The notes: generated from the letters alone by a model not told the origin. A DNA stretch of 64,000 bases from Burkholderiaceae bacterium (GCA_021166835.1 JAJPEN010000047.1:143365-207364); one strand, 5' to 3'; shown: positions 19,246 through 27,884, numbered from the stretch's first letter. Numbers and translations: made by a program.

Positions 19246-19995
19246 GTGACGAACGCTGCGTACCGCCCCGTTCTCGGCGTCATCGTGCCGCCGGCCGACG
19301 GAGCCGTCCCGCCCGAGTTGCCCGCCTTGTATGCGGACCGCATCCGCGTCGTCGGGCGCGGCCTTGCGATACCCGGCATCTCGATGGCCGGCTTCGATAC
19401 CGTGATCGATCGGGTCGCGCAGTTGTCGCGAGAACTGGCCGCGGACGGCGCAACGGCCATTGCGCTGATGGGCACGTCGCTAAGCTTCTATCGCGGCGGA
19501 GACTGGAACGAGCAGATCACGCACACGATGCGCGCGGCGGGCAGGCTGCCCGCGACGACGATGAGCGATGCGATCGTCGCGGCGCTGCACGCGGTGCACG
19601 GCAAGCGCCTGGCCGTGGCCACCGCCTACACCGACGAGATGAACTGCCGACTGCACGAGTTCCTCGAAGCGCGCGGGTTCGAGGTCGCTTCACTCGTCGC
19701 GCTCGGATTGTCGGCGGTCGAGCAGGTGCATGCGGTGCATCCGCACGAGCTCGAGGCACTCGGCGAGCGTGCGGTGCGCGAAGCGAAGAATGCGGACGCG
19801 GTGCTGATCTCCTGCGGCGGGCTGCGCACGCTCGACGTCACGATGCCGCTCGAATCGCGTACCGGGCTGCCGGTCGTCTCGAGCGCCGTGGCAGGCGCGT
19901 GGGCCGCCGTGCGGTTGCTCGGCGACAGCGGCTGCGCGCAAGGCTACGGGCGATTGCTCGCGCAGTCGCCCGAGAGGGGATCCCTGAGCAGTTAG
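19246..19995 (+). CDS. Arylmalonate decarboxylase / maleate isomerase-like enzyme
   Basis: A 249-residue Asp/Glu racemase-superfamily protein closest by motif to arylmalonate decarboxylase: GVIVPP near the start, MGTSLSFYRGG at 75-85 with the oxyanion-hole G76-T77-S78, ATAYTDEMN, and LISCGGLRTLD with the catalytic cysteine at 190. The Bordetella enzyme uses G74 and C188, two positions earlier. It would decarboxylate a disubstituted malonate or isomerise maleate-like acids. The GTG start at 19246 has a good AGGAGA five bases upstream. It is divergent from the deleted enolase-type gene and Bug gene, suggesting a malonate-type catabolic locus that is partly decayed. Confidence 0.8.
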   Translation: MTNAAYRPVLGVIVPPADGAVPPELPALYADRIRVVGRGLAIPGISMAGFDTVIDRVAQLSRELAADGATAIALMGTSLSFYRGGDWNEQITHTMRAAGRLPATTMSDAIVAALHAVHGKRLAVATAYTDEMNCRLHEFLEARGFEVASLVALGLSAVEQVHAVHPHELEALGERAVREAKNADAVLISCGGLRTLDVTMPLESRTGLPVVSSAVAGAWAAVRLLGDSGCAQGYGRLLAQSPERGSLSS

Positions 19996-20141
19996 TATCC
20001 GCATCCCTCACTCCTTGTCGATCGACCATGACATTCAGGGTCGAATGTGCACGTTTCCTTGAACGCGCAAGTTCGAAAAGGAAGTGATCGAGCGGCGGCG
20101 CAGCCGGCGCCCTGCCGCCGGGAGTTTCGGCGGACCTTTCC

Positions 20142-20390
20142 TTACGAGCGTTCTACCCGCCGCCGGGACTTCACGCGGCGAACGATCGAAATTCCGACGC
20201 CGCCGAGCGCCAGCAGCGCCACGGTGCCGGGCACCGGCACCGTCCCCACCGGCTGGTCCTGGGGTGGCGACGCATGGGGCGCGGCTGGCGACATACGCAC
20301 CGTTCCGTACTGGTTGTCGGCTTGCGCGGGCGCCACGGCGATCGCGAGAGCACCTGCGACAAGAGCGCCCATCGTCATCCTGCCTTTCAT
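20142..20390 (-). CDS. Small PEP-CTERM sorting-domain protein
   Basis: An 82-residue protein that is little more than a signal peptide (about 1-22, ending APAQADN), a 25-residue Pro/Ser-rich stretch, and a PEP-CTERM tail: VPVPGTVALLALGGVGISIV followed by RRVKSRRRVERS. The start at 20390 is preceded by GGGGAG. The lack of a folded domain suggests a minimal exosortase substrate or a remnant of a larger one. It has its own sigma-54-like element 35 bases upstream and no cotranscribed neighbour. Confidence 0.72.
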   Translation of the reverse strand: MKGRMTMGALVAGALAIAVAPAQADNQYGTVRMSPAAPHASPPQDQPVGTVPVPGTVALLALGGVGISIVRRVKSRRRVERS

Positions 20391-20424
20391 TCGTTTCTCC
20401 CCTGACAGATTTCTTGCATTATGT

Positions 20425-20440
20425 AGCAAAAAACGTGCTC
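20425..20440 (-). promoter_or_regulatory. Sigma-54-like -24/-12 element
   Basis: On the minus strand GAGCACG-TTTT-TTGCT has the exact -24/-12 spacing and a perfect -12 half, but the -24 GG is replaced by AG. It lies 34 bases before the small PEP-CTERM start. It may be a weak or decayed sigma-54 promoter. Confidence 0.4.
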
Positions 20441-20576
20441 GGGATAATTTCTTCTGATCCTTCAAACACTTGGCGAACAGGCACGCCGCCATATCGAGAA
20501 TCGGACCGGAAATCGTCAATCAGCGCGACGTGACTTTTTTCCGCTTTTCGCGGCCCGGTCTGGCGCCGGCCAAGGC

Positions 20577-21305
20577 TCAGGCCGACGAGGCGGCCGGCGT
20601 TTCCTGCGCCACGGCGAGCAGCCGATCGAGCTTCGCGGGATCGCGCAGCAGGCTCGCGCTGTCGGAGGCGTGGACGATGCGCCCGCGGTCGAGAACGATC
20701 GCATCGCGCGTCAGGCCGAGCGCGAGCCGGGCGTGCTGCTCGACGAGGATCACCGCCATGCCGCCTTCGGCGACGAGATCGCGGATCACGCGCTCGAGCT
20801 CCTGGACGATGATCGGCGCCAGGCCTTCCATCGGTTCGTCGAGCAGCAGCAGCCGGGGATTCGTCACCAGCGCGCGCGCGAGCGCCACCAGCTGCTGCTC
20901 GCCGCCCGAGAGCTGTCCGCCCAGATTGCCGCGGCGCCGCTCGAGGATCGGAAACTGCCGGAACGCCCGCTCGGGCGTCCAGGCTCCGGGCCTCGCCACG
21001 GCGAGCAGGTGCTCCTCGACCGTGAGCGACGGGAACATGTAGCGCTCCTGCGGCACCCAGCCCAGCCCAGCCCGCGCGCGACGGAAGGTGCTCATCGAAC
21101 CGATCTCGCTGCCCCGCCAGCGGATCGACCCGCCGTGCCGGCGCGCAAGGCCCATCAGCGTCAGCAGAAGCGTGGTCTTGCCCACGCCGTTGCGACCGAG
21201 CAGCGCCAGGCTGTCGCCGTCGTCGATCGACAGCGAGATGCCGTCGAGCACGACCGAAGCGCCGTAGCCCGAGCGCAGCCCGTCGAGCACGAGCAGTTCA
21301 GCCAT
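20577..21305 (-). CDS. livF: Branched-chain amino-acid-type ABC transporter ATPase LivF
   Basis: The 242-residue second ATPase of a HAAT-family importer. Walker A is GRNGVGKTT (about 35-43), the signature motif LSGGEQQLVALARAL (about 130-145), Walker B LLLLDEPMEGL and the switch histidine in LVEQHA. LivF-type features include the short C-terminus without the LivG insertion. Its ATG overlaps the livG stop by 8 bp. It is the last gene of the livKHMGF-order operon. The transported compound cannot be read: these systems also import short amides, urea and aromatic acids. Confidence 0.9.
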   Translation of the reverse strand: MAELLVLDGLRSGYGASVVLDGISLSIDDGDSLALLGRNGVGKTTLLLTLMGLARRHGGSIRWRGSEIGSMSTFRRARAGLGWVPQERYMFPSLTVEEHLLAVARPGAWTPERAFRQFPILERRRGNLGGQLSGGEQQLVALARALVTNPRLLLLDEPMEGLAPIIVQELERVIRDLVAEGGMAVILVEQHARLALGLTRDAIVLDRGRIVHASDSASLLRDPAKLDRLLAVAQETPAASSA

Positions 21306-22050
21306 GCGTCGCCTCGCCGAGGTAGACCTCGCGGACGCGCGGATCGTTGGCGATTTCCTGCGGCGTGCCCTCGACGAGCACACTGCCCGCCACCAGCACC
21401 GTGATGCGTTCGGCGAAACGGAAGACCAGACCCATGTCGTGCTCGATGAACAGCATCGTCACGTCGCGCGGCAGTCGGGCGATCACCTCGAAAAGCTCCG
21501 CGCATTCGTTCGACGGGATGCCGGCGGCCGGCTCGTCGAGCAGCAGGATCTTCGGGCGCGTGGCGAGCGCCAGCGCGATCTCGAGCAGCCGCTGCTTGCC
21601 GTAGGGCAGGCTCGCGGTGACGACCGCCGCTTCGCGCTCGAGTTGCAGCGAGGCGAGCAGCGCCTGCGCCTCGTCGATCGCGTCGCGCTGTCGCGACAAC
21701 GCCGACCACAACCGGCGGGCGGTGCCGCTTCGCACGCAGATGGCCAGGGTGACCGATTCAAGCACGGTCAGGCCCGGAAACAGCGTGTTGATCTGGAAGG
21801 TTCGCGTGACGCCGCGACGCACTCGCAGATGCTGCGCCAGGTGCGTGACCTTCTCGTCGCCCAGATACACGTCGCCCGCGCTCGGCTGCAGGAAGCCGGT
21901 GAGCAGGTTGATGAACGTGGTCTTGCCGGCGCCGTTGGGGCCGATCAGCGCATGACGCGCGCCCGCCTCGAGCGAGAAATCGATGTCGCTGTTCGCGTGG
22001 AAGCCGCCCCAGTGCTTCGACAGGCCGACCGTGCGCAGCACCGCGCTCAT
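21298..22050 (-). CDS. livG: Branched-chain amino-acid-type ABC transporter ATPase LivG
   Basis: The 250-residue first ATPase of the importer. Walker A is GPNGAGKTT, followed by FINLLTGFLQPSAGDV and the LivG-typical GVTRTFQINTLFPGLTVLESV. The signature region LPYGKQRLLEIALAL is the LivG variant of LSGGQ, and Walker B is ILLLDEPAAG. The 22050 ATG overlaps the livM stop as ATGA, so the genes are translationally coupled. The product works as a heterodimer with LivF on the LivHM permease. Confidence 0.9.
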   Translation of the reverse strand: MSAVLRTVGLSKHWGGFHANSDIDFSLEAGARHALIGPNGAGKTTFINLLTGFLQPSAGDVYLGDEKVTHLAQHLRVRRGVTRTFQINTLFPGLTVLESVTLAICVRSGTARRLWSALSRQRDAIDEAQALLASLQLEREAAVVTASLPYGKQRLLEIALALATRPKILLLDEPAAGIPSNECAELFEVIARLPRDVTMLFIEHDMGLVFRFAERITVLVAGSVLVEGTPQEIANDPRVREVYLGEATHG

Positions 22051-23069
22051 CGGCGCGTTCCCCGCACGCGCGCGACGAGCATCTCGATGCCGCCGAGGAT
22101 CCCGCCGCGCGCGAACATCACGATGACGACGAGCAGCAGGCCGATCCAGAACTGCCAGTAGACGGGATCGATGCCGGCGAGATAGTCCTGCGCGATCATG
22201 AAGACCGCGGTGCCGACGAGCGCCCCGTACAGGCGCCCGGTGCCGCCGAGCACGAGCATGATCAGCACCTCCGCCGAGCGCGTGAAGCCGAGCGCCTCGA
22301 GGCCGACGAACTGCGTGGTCTGCGCCAGCAGTGCGCCGGCGATGCCGGCGATGCCGGCCGAGATCGTGAACACTTTCACCTGCATGCGAAGCACCGACGC
22401 GCCCAGCGCCGGCATGCGCCACGGCCCTTCGCGAAGCCCGCGCAACGACAACCCGAAGGGCGAATGCACGAGCCGGCGAAGCACGACGAAGCAGACGAAC
22501 AGCACGGCGAGGCTGTACAGGTAGGCCACGGTGCCGACCAGTCCGAACTCGAACATGCCGAGCAGCTTCCAGGTGACGACGCCCGACAGCCCGTCGACGC
22601 CGCCGGTGAGGAACGACGCCTTGTTCGCCGCCTCGTAGAGCATCAGCCCGATGCCGAGCGTGACCATCAGCCGCGTGAGATCGTTGCCGCGCACGACGAT
22701 GAAACTGACGAGGAAGCCGAACAGCATCGCGACGGCGCCGCCCGCGAGCAGGCCGGTAATCGGCTCGCCCCATCCGTGCACGGCGAGCAGTCCCGCGGTA
22801 TACGCTCCCAGCCCGAAGAACGCGGCGTGCCCGAGCGAGACGATTCCCGCGTAGCCGAGGATCAGGTCGAGCGAAAGCGCGAACAGCCCCGTGATGAGGA
22901 TCTGGCTGCCGAGCACGCGATATCCCGGGAAAGCGAACATCGCGAGCAGCGCGAGCGCCCAGAACGCGATCTCGGCCGGCCGCCAGCGCTCCTCGGCGAG
23001 ACCGGAACGCGCCGCGGAGGCGCGCGCAGCGGATGCGGGCAGCGCCGCCGCCTTTCCGGTCGCGCTCAT
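22047..23069 (-). CDS. livM: Branched-chain amino-acid-type ABC transporter permease LivM
   Basis: A 340-residue permease with about eight to ten membrane segments. The family block SLDLILGYAGIVSLGHAAFFGLGAY lies at about residues 63-87 and the ATPase-coupling EAA-like loop near GLREGPWRMPALGASV. A 30-residue Ala-rich soluble N-terminus precedes the first membrane segment. The 23069 ATG overlaps the livH stop as ATGA. It forms the translocation path with LivH. Confidence 0.9.
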   Translation of the reverse strand: MSATGKAAALPASAARASAARSGLAEERWRPAEIAFWALALLAMFAFPGYRVLGSQILITGLFALSLDLILGYAGIVSLGHAAFFGLGAYTAGLLAVHGWGEPITGLLAGGAVAMLFGFLVSFIVVRGNDLTRLMVTLGIGLMLYEAANKASFLTGGVDGLSGVVTWKLLGMFEFGLVGTVAYLYSLAVLFVCFVVLRRLVHSPFGLSLRGLREGPWRMPALGASVLRMQVKVFTISAGIAGIAGALLAQTTQFVGLEALGFTRSAEVLIMLVLGGTGRLYGALVGTAVFMIAQDYLAGIDPVYWQFWIGLLLVVIVMFARGGILGGIEMLVARVRGTRR

Positions 23070-23932
23070 CGTGTCCTCCCGTACAGCCCGGACGGGAACG
23101 GAATGAGCAGCAGCACCATCAGCGCGTAGATCGCGAAGGCGCCGACCTCGGGCACGTAGTACTTCCCGGCCACGTCGAAGACGCCGAGGATCATCGCCGC
23201 GATCAGCGAGCCCTTGATCGAGCCCGCGCCGCCCACCGCGACGACGAGCAGGAAATACACCATGTACTTCAGCGGGAAGACCGGATCGAGCCCGAGTACG
23301 TCGATGCCGAGCGCGCCGCCCACGCCGGCGAGGCCCGAGCCGAGCGCGAAAGTGAAGCCGAACACCCGGTTCACGTCGATGCCCAGGCCCTCCGCCGCGC
23401 GCTGGTTGTCGACCGCCGCGCGGATCTGCGCGCCGAAGCGCGTGCGCTCGAGCAGCCAGCCGAGCGCCGCGGTGAGCGCGACCACCACCGCGATGAGGAA
23501 CAGCCGGTAGATGCCGAGATCCACGCCGAGCACGCGCACCTGTCCACGCAGGAAGTCCGGCAGGCGCACCGGCTGCTGCGTCGGGCCGAACCACCAGGTG
23601 GCGATCGCGATCGACATGAACACGAGGCCGATCGAGAACAGCACCTGGTCGAGCGCGCTCGCCCGGTACAGCCGCTGGTACAGCGTGCGCTCGAGCAGCG
23701 TGCCGACCACCGCCGAGACGACGAAGGCGATCGGCAGCGTGAGCAGGAAGGGCACGCCCATGCGGTTCATCAGCACCGCACAGGTGTAGCCGCCGACCAT
23801 CGCGAAGGCGCCGTGCGCCAGGTTCACGAAGTTCATCAGCCCCATCGTCACCGACAGGCCGACGCTGATGACGAACATCAGGCTGCCGTAGGCGAGTCCG
23901 TCGAAGAGGACTCCGGCGAGGTTGCCCAGCAT
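23066..23932 (-). CDS. livH: Branched-chain amino-acid-type ABC transporter permease LivH
   Basis: A 288-residue permease opening LFDGLAYGSLMFVISVGLSVTMGLMNFVNLAHGAFAMVGGY, the LivH signature. Eight membrane segments alternate with short loops, and AVDNQRAAEGLGIDVNRVF is the conserved ATPase-contact region. It starts one base after the substrate-binding gene stop and overlaps livM by ATGA. Composition and order are fully regular. Confidence 0.9.
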   Translation of the reverse strand: MLGNLAGVLFDGLAYGSLMFVISVGLSVTMGLMNFVNLAHGAFAMVGGYTCAVLMNRMGVPFLLTLPIAFVVSAVVGTLLERTLYQRLYRASALDQVLFSIGLVFMSIAIATWWFGPTQQPVRLPDFLRGQVRVLGVDLGIYRLFLIAVVVALTAALGWLLERTRFGAQIRAAVDNQRAAEGLGIDVNRVFGFTFALGSGLAGVGGALGIDVLGLDPVFPLKYMVYFLLVVAVGGAGSIKGSLIAAMILGVFDVAGKYYVPEVGAFAIYALMVLLLIPFPSGLYGRTR

Positions 23933-23933
23933 G

Positions 23934-25109
23934 CTACTGCGCTGGTTTGCCCGGATCCTTCACGTTCGGGAAGCTGTCGAACTCGATGTTGTACAGATGC
24001 CCGTCGCGCCTCTCGACACGGCGCACGTAGACCGTCTGCACGATGTCGCGCGTTTCGGGATCGATCGCGATCGGCCCGCGCGGGCTCTCGAACTTCATCT
24101 GCTTGAACAGCTCCATCGCCTGGTCGCCGGTGAAGTTCGCGCCGAGCTTCTTCACCACTTCGGCGATCGCGTGCATGCCGTCGTAGCCGCCCACCGCCAT
24201 GAAGTTCGGCCGGCCGCCGTCGGGATTCGTTTCGGCGAAGGCCTTCAGGAAGGCCTTGTTCTCGGGGGAATCGTGCGCGTTCGAATAGTGGAAGGTATTG
24301 ATGATGCCCAGCACCGGGTCGCCCATCGCGTCGAGCAGGTGGTCGTCGGTGAGGTCGCCGGTGGCGATCACCCGGATGCCCTCCTTCGCCAGTCCGCGCT
24401 CCTGGAAGCCCTTCATGAACGCGATGCTGTGTTCACCGGGCGGCACGAAGATGAAGACCGCCTGCGGCCTGGCGTCCTTGATGCGCTGGATGAACGGCGC
24501 GAACTCGGGGTTCTTCAGCGGAACGCGCACCGAATCGACGATCTGGCCGCCGCCTTCCTTGAAGGTCTTGCTGAACGCAGCCTCGGCGTCGATGCCCGGG
24601 CCGTAGTCGGCGACGAGCGTGTAGACGCGCTGGATGCCGTTCTTCGCCGCCCAGGTTCCCATCGGCGCCGAATCCTGCGGCAGCGTGTGCGAGAAGCGCA
24701 CCGCGTACGGCGACTTCATCGTGATCACCGAAGTGGCGGCATTCATGATCACCATCGGCGTCTTCGCCTGCGTGGCGACCGGCGCCACCGCGAGCGCCTC
24801 CGGTGTGAGGCCGAAGCCGGCGAGGAAATGAACCTTGTCGCGCACGACCAGCTCCTGCGCGAGGCGCTTGGCGACTTCCGGCGCCGGGCCGGTGGTGTCG
24901 CGCACGAGGATCTCGACCTTGCGCCCGGCGATCGTGTCGCCGTTCTGGTGCAGCCAGGTCTTCATTCCGCCTTCGATCTGCTTGCCGTAGTCGGCGAACG
25001 GGCCCGAGAACGCAGCGATCAGGCCGATGCGGATCGGCTCGGCGGACTGCTGCGCCTGTGCCATGCAAACGGCGCCGGCCATGCCCAGCGCGACGAGAAA
25101 TCGCTTCAT
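23934..25109 (-). CDS. Periplasmic binding protein of the HAAT importer (LivK-like)
   Basis: A 391-residue periplasmic receptor (type 1 fold) that delivers the substrate to LivHMGF. A signal peptide covers about residues 1-18 (MKRFLVALGMAGAVCMAQAQ). The mature part starts PIRIGLIAAFSGPFADYGKQ and contains LAGFGLTPEALAVAPVATQA and TLVADYGPGIDAE, typical of receptors in this family that bind aromatic or aliphatic acids rather than strictly leucine. The start at 25109 is preceded by AGGAA. It is the promoter-proximal gene of the operon. Confidence 0.88.
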   Translation of the reverse strand: MKRFLVALGMAGAVCMAQAQQSAEPIRIGLIAAFSGPFADYGKQIEGGMKTWLHQNGDTIAGRKVEILVRDTTGPAPEVAKRLAQELVVRDKVHFLAGFGLTPEALAVAPVATQAKTPMVIMNAATSVITMKSPYAVRFSHTLPQDSAPMGTWAAKNGIQRVYTLVADYGPGIDAEAAFSKTFKEGGGQIVDSVRVPLKNPEFAPFIQRIKDARPQAVFIFVPPGEHSIAFMKGFQERGLAKEGIRVIATGDLTDDHLLDAMGDPVLGIINTFHYSNAHDSPENKAFLKAFAETNPDGGRPNFMAVGGYDGMHAIAEVVKKLGANFTGDQAMELFKQMKFESPRGPIAIDPETRDIVQTVYVRRVERRDGHLYNIEFDSFPNVKDPGKPAQ

Positions 25110-25160
25110 TTCCTGCCTCCTCTGCTTCGCTCGAAGGTGCGACGCAGCGCATCCTGTCGA

Positions 25161-25174
25161 TGAATGGCCATTCA
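25161..25174. promoter_or_regulatory. Perfect 14-bp palindrome between the importer and dehydrogenase genes
   Basis: TGAATGGCCATTCA is a perfect palindrome in the divergent gap between the importer operon (start 25109) and the dehydrogenase (start 25341). Its size and TGAATG/CATTCA arms resemble TetR-family operators. No TetR gene is in the window. Confidence 0.5.
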
Positions 25175-25340
25175 ATCAGCCGACTCATCGTAGCGCCCGC
25201 GAATGACGCGCTTCCACGATCTGGATCAAGAACGACCGGACGCCCGTCTCGCCCGGGGCGAATCCTTTATCGTTGCGGCTTCGAACGCGCCGCCCTCGCC
25301 GGGCCGCGCCGCAACGCATCGTGAAAGGAGAAGCCTGCAG

Positions 25341-26258
25341 ATGAGTCAGCGCCAGTATGATCCGATCGCCTCGCACCGAGTGGCCTTTCTCGGACTCGGC
25401 GTGATGGGCTATCCGATGGCGGGCCACCTGAAGCGCGCCGGCCACTCGGTGACGGTCTACAACCGCACCGCGACGAAGGCCGAACAGTGGGTCGGCGAGT
25501 ATGCGCAGGCCGGTGCCGGCACGAGCGCCGCTGCACCCACGCCGCGGCAGGCCGCGCACGACGCCGACATCGTCTTCGCCTGCGTCGGCAACGACGACGA
25601 TCTGCGCTCGGTCGTGCTCGGCGAGCACGGCGCACTGGCCGGCATGAAGCCCGGCGCGGTCTTCGTCGATCACACGACGGCCTCGGCGGAGGTCGCGCGC
25701 GAACTGCACGCTGCGGCCGGCGCACGCGGCCTGCACTTCGTCGATGCCCCCGTCTCCGGCGGCCAGGCGGGCGCGGTGAACGGCGCGCTCACCGTGATGT
25801 GCGGCGGCGAGCCTGAGGTGTTCGCGCGCGTGCAGCCGGTGATCATGGCGTACGCGCGCGCGTGCACGCTGATCGGCGCGCCGGGCGCCGGGCAGCTCGC
25901 GAAGATGGTGAACCAGATCTCCATCGCCGGCCTCGTGCAGGGTCTGTCCGAAGCGATCGCTTTCGGGCAGGCGGCCGGCCTGGACATGAAGCTCGTGCTC
26001 GAGGTGATCGGAAAAGGCGCGGCGCAGTCGTGGCAGATGGACAACCGCGGCACGACGATGATCGAGGACCGCTTCGACTTCGGCTTCGCGGTCGACTGGA
26101 TGCGCAAGGATCTGGGCCTGTGCCTGGACGAAGCGAAGCGCAACGGCGCGTCGCTGCCGGTCACGGCGCTGGTCGACCAGTTCTACGGCGACGTTCAACG
26201 CATGGGCGGCGCGCGCTGGGACACCTCGAGCCTGATCAAGCGGCTGCGCAAGAGCTGA
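25341..26258 (+). CDS. 3-hydroxyisobutyrate dehydrogenase-like NAD(P) oxidoreductase
   Basis: A 305-residue beta-hydroxyacid dehydrogenase. The Rossmann motif [18 protein letters not shown] lies near residues 17-35, [11 protein letters not shown] is the substrate-binding signature, and [11 protein letters not shown] supplies the catalytic lysine. It would oxidise a 3-hydroxy acid or reduce a semialdehyde. The ATG at 25341 has AAAGGAG ten bases upstream. It is divergent from the importer operon with a shared palindrome, which suggests joint control and possibly a shared substrate. Tartronate-semialdehyde reductase and 6-phosphogluconate-like members cannot be excluded. Confidence 0.87.
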   Translation: MSQRQYDPIASHRVAFLGLGVMGYPMAGHLKRAGHSVTVYNRTATKAEQWVGEYAQAGAGTSAAAPTPRQAAHDADIVFACVGNDDDLRSVVLGEHGALAGMKPGAVFVDHTTASAEVARELHAAAGARGLHFVDAPVSGGQAGAVNGALTVMCGGEPEVFARVQPVIMAYARACTLIGAPGAGQLAKMVNQISIAGLVQGLSEAIAFGQAAGLDMKLVLEVIGKGAAQSWQMDNRGTTMIEDRFDFGFAVDWMRKDLGLCLDEAKRNGASLPVTALVDQFYGDVQRMGGARWDTSSLIKRLRKS

Positions 26259-26266
26259 TCCCCCGA

Positions 26267-26282
26267 GCCGCCGATCGGCGGC
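26267..26282. other. Short palindromic hairpin between dehydrogenase and FKBP genes
   Basis: GCCGCC-GATC-GGCGGC forms a 6-bp GC stem with a GATC loop nine bases past the dehydrogenase stop. It has no T tract, so it is either a weak terminator or mRNA 3'-end protection; the FKBP gene follows 38 bp later. Confidence 0.35.
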
Positions 26283-26319
26283 CGTGACCCCACCCTCCCG
26301 AAAAAAGGAAGCAGCGACC

Positions 26320-26673
26320 ATGACTTACCAGACGACCGCCTCCGGCCTGCAATACGAAGAGGTCGTCGCCGGCAGCGGCGACGAAGCGCAGAAGGGCGAC
26401 GAGGTGCGCGTGCATTACACCGGCTGGCTCTACCAGAACGGCGCCGCCGGCCGCAAGTTCGATTCGAGCAAGGACCGCGGCGAGCCCTTCGAGTTCCCGC
26501 TCGGCGCGGGGCACGTGATCCGCGGCTGGGACGAGGGCGTCGCGGGAATGAAGGTCGGCGGCACGCGCCGGCTGATCATCCCGCCGGAACTGGGCTACGG
26601 CGCGCGCGGCGCGGGCGGGGTGATTCCGCCGAACGCGACGCTGCTGTTCGAGGTGGAGCTGCTCGGAGTCTGA
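26320..26673 (+). CDS. FKBP-type peptidyl-prolyl cis-trans isomerase
   Basis: A 117-residue single-domain FKBP that speeds proline isomerisation in protein folding. Family landmarks are [47 protein letters not shown], and [14 protein letters not shown]...[14 protein letters not shown]. It has no signal peptide, so it is cytosolic. The active-site Tyr, Phe, Asp, Ile and Trp positions are present. The ATG at 26320 follows the Shine-Dalgarno-like AAGGAAG at 26305-26311. Confidence 0.92.
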   Translation: MTYQTTASGLQYEEVVAGSGDEAQKGDEVRVHYTGWLYQNGAAGRKFDSSKDRGEPFEFPLGAGHVIRGWDEGVAGMKVGGTRRLIIPPELGYGARGAGGVIPPNATLLFEVELLGV

Positions 26674-26694
26674 AGGAGAATCGGGAGATCTCGC

Positions 26695-26724
26695 GAACGT
26701 GAACGTGAACGTGAACGCAAACGC
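26695..26724 (+). repeat. Hexanucleotide tandem repeat (GAACGT)n
   Basis: Three perfect GAACGT units followed by GAACGC and AAACGC run without interruption just past the FKBP gene. It is a short microsatellite with no coding role; no function is suggested. Confidence 0.7.
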
Positions 26725-26759
26725 GGCATCGGTCGTCGCCTGCGAATTCCGTCACATCG

Positions 26760-26776
26760 CCCTTCTTGACAGCTCC
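26760..26776 (+). promoter_or_regulatory. Upstream motif shared by PEP-CTERM promoters (copy 2)
   Basis: CCCTTCTTGACAGCTCC lies 83 bases before the -24 element of the gene at 26951. It matches copies 1 and 3 apart from one inserted G. A GAAC-N5-GTTC dyad (26792-26804 area) follows it. It is a candidate enhancer for a sigma-54 activator. Confidence 0.5.
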
Positions 26777-26857
26777 GTACGCATCCCGGCGGAACGCCGT
26801 GTTCGATCCGGGCGAATCCTCGAAAATTCAAAGGGATACCTGACTCTCTCCTGAATC

Positions 26858-26873
26858 TGGCACGGGTATTGCT
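26858..26873 (+). promoter_or_regulatory. Canonical sigma-54 promoter
   Basis: TGGCACG-GGTA-TTGCT is a textbook -24/-12 element with both invariant dinucleotides and exact spacing. It lies 78 bases before the GTG start of the PEP-CTERM gene at 26951, leaving an untranslated leader of roughly 65-70 bases. Confidence 0.85.
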
Positions 26874-26950
26874 TAATCGCTCCAGCAACAACGCCCGCTC
26901 GATACCGGCGTTTGTTGGACGAAATACCAGAAACAGGACAGGAGAGGTAA

Positions 26951-27829
26951 GTGTCTATTCCGACTCTGCATAAATTGACGGCCGCGATCACGCTGGGGCT
27001 GGCGAGCACCGGCGCGGCGCTGGCCGCGCCGATGGTGACCGATTGGGGATACAGCGTAACGGCGCAATGGACCACCACCGGCGCCGGCGCGCCTGCGTTC
27101 ACCTCGGGCAGCGGCTCGACCTACACCAGTGCCAACGTTCTCAGCTGGGGAGCGAACAAGAACAAGTCCTGGGACAACACCCGCAACGCGAAGCCTCAAT
27201 ACTGGGGCGGAAACAGCGACACTTCGCGCCGCAGCGGGCTGGTGATCACGCCGAACGGCCCCGCGTCGGGCAACAATCTGCAGACCAACGGTGCGGCCCT
27301 CGACACCCACACGGTCACCCATTACAACAACACCATCTCGGGCAGTTTCCGGACCCTGCTCTCCGCAACGCTCCATACCACGCTGACGCTCACGCCGTAC
27401 CTGCCGAATCCGCCCTACGACGGTACCGACTCGTGGGGCCCTGTCGCGCGAGACTTCAGCATCAGCTTCACGGAAACGACGAACTCGAGGCGGTGTGCCG
27501 ATCCTCTGTCCGTCTCCGAGTGCGACGACCTCTTCGTGCTGGCGGCCGGCGATCTCACCGACACCTTCACTCTGGACGGAATCCTCTACACGATCAGCTT
27601 CAACGCACCCGGCCTGGGCGCCCTGGGCGCACAGGCCTGCGCTCTCGCAGGTGCAGCGGCCGATTGCGTCGGGCTGCGCACCCGCGAAGGGAGAACGACC
27701 TCGATGACTTTCAACTTCATGATCACCGCGCAAGACCCGCCGATCAACGTGCCCGAGCCCGGCGTGCTCGCTCTGCTCGGCGTCGGCCTTGCCGCCGTCG
27801 GACTTCGCGGACGCCGTCGCCGCGCCTGA
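26951..27829 (+). CDS. THxN-family PEP-CTERM surface protein
   Basis: A 292-residue exosortase substrate. A signal peptide of about 25 residues (GLASTGAALAAP) is followed by a Thr/Asn/Gly-rich body that contains the THYNN sequence (about residue 121) marking the THxN family of PEP-CTERM proteins. The sorting tail is VPEPGVLALLGVGLAAVGL then RGRRRRA, a model PEP motif. The GTG start at 26951 has AGGAGAG ten bases upstream. It is under a canonical sigma-54 promoter and ends at a clear terminator, so it is monocistronic. The role is unknown; relatives are thought to be matrix or floc proteins. Confidence 0.88.
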   Translation: MSIPTLHKLTAAITLGLASTGAALAAPMVTDWGYSVTAQWTTTGAGAPAFTSGSGSTYTSANVLSWGANKNKSWDNTRNAKPQYWGGNSDTSRRSGLVITPNGPASGNNLQTNGAALDTHTVTHYNNTISGSFRTLLSATLHTTLTLTPYLPNPPYDGTDSWGPVARDFSISFTETTNSRRCADPLSVSECDDLFVLAAGDLTDTFTLDGILYTISFNAPGLGALGAQACALAGAAADCVGLRTREGRTTSMTFNFMITAQDPPINVPEPGVLALLGVGLAAVGLRGRRRRA

Positions 27830-27849
27830 GCCCGAAACCGTCCGTCTCG

Positions 27850-27873
27850 AACGCCCCGCTCCGGCGGGGCGTT
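27850..27873 (+). terminator. Rho-independent terminator of the THxN PEP-CTERM gene
   Basis: A 9-bp stem AACGCCCCG/CGGGGCGTT with a 6-base loop is followed by TTTCATT. It lies 20 bases past the stop at 27829 and separates this gene from the convergent DUF1302-like gene. Confidence 0.75.
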
Positions 27874-27884
27874 TCATTCGGACG

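Noticed and set aside
20142..20519. Longer start for the small PEP-CTERM gene at 20519
   Set aside because: The extra 43 residues come before the signal peptide and would be read across the sigma-54-like element; the ATG at 20390 has a good ribosome site.
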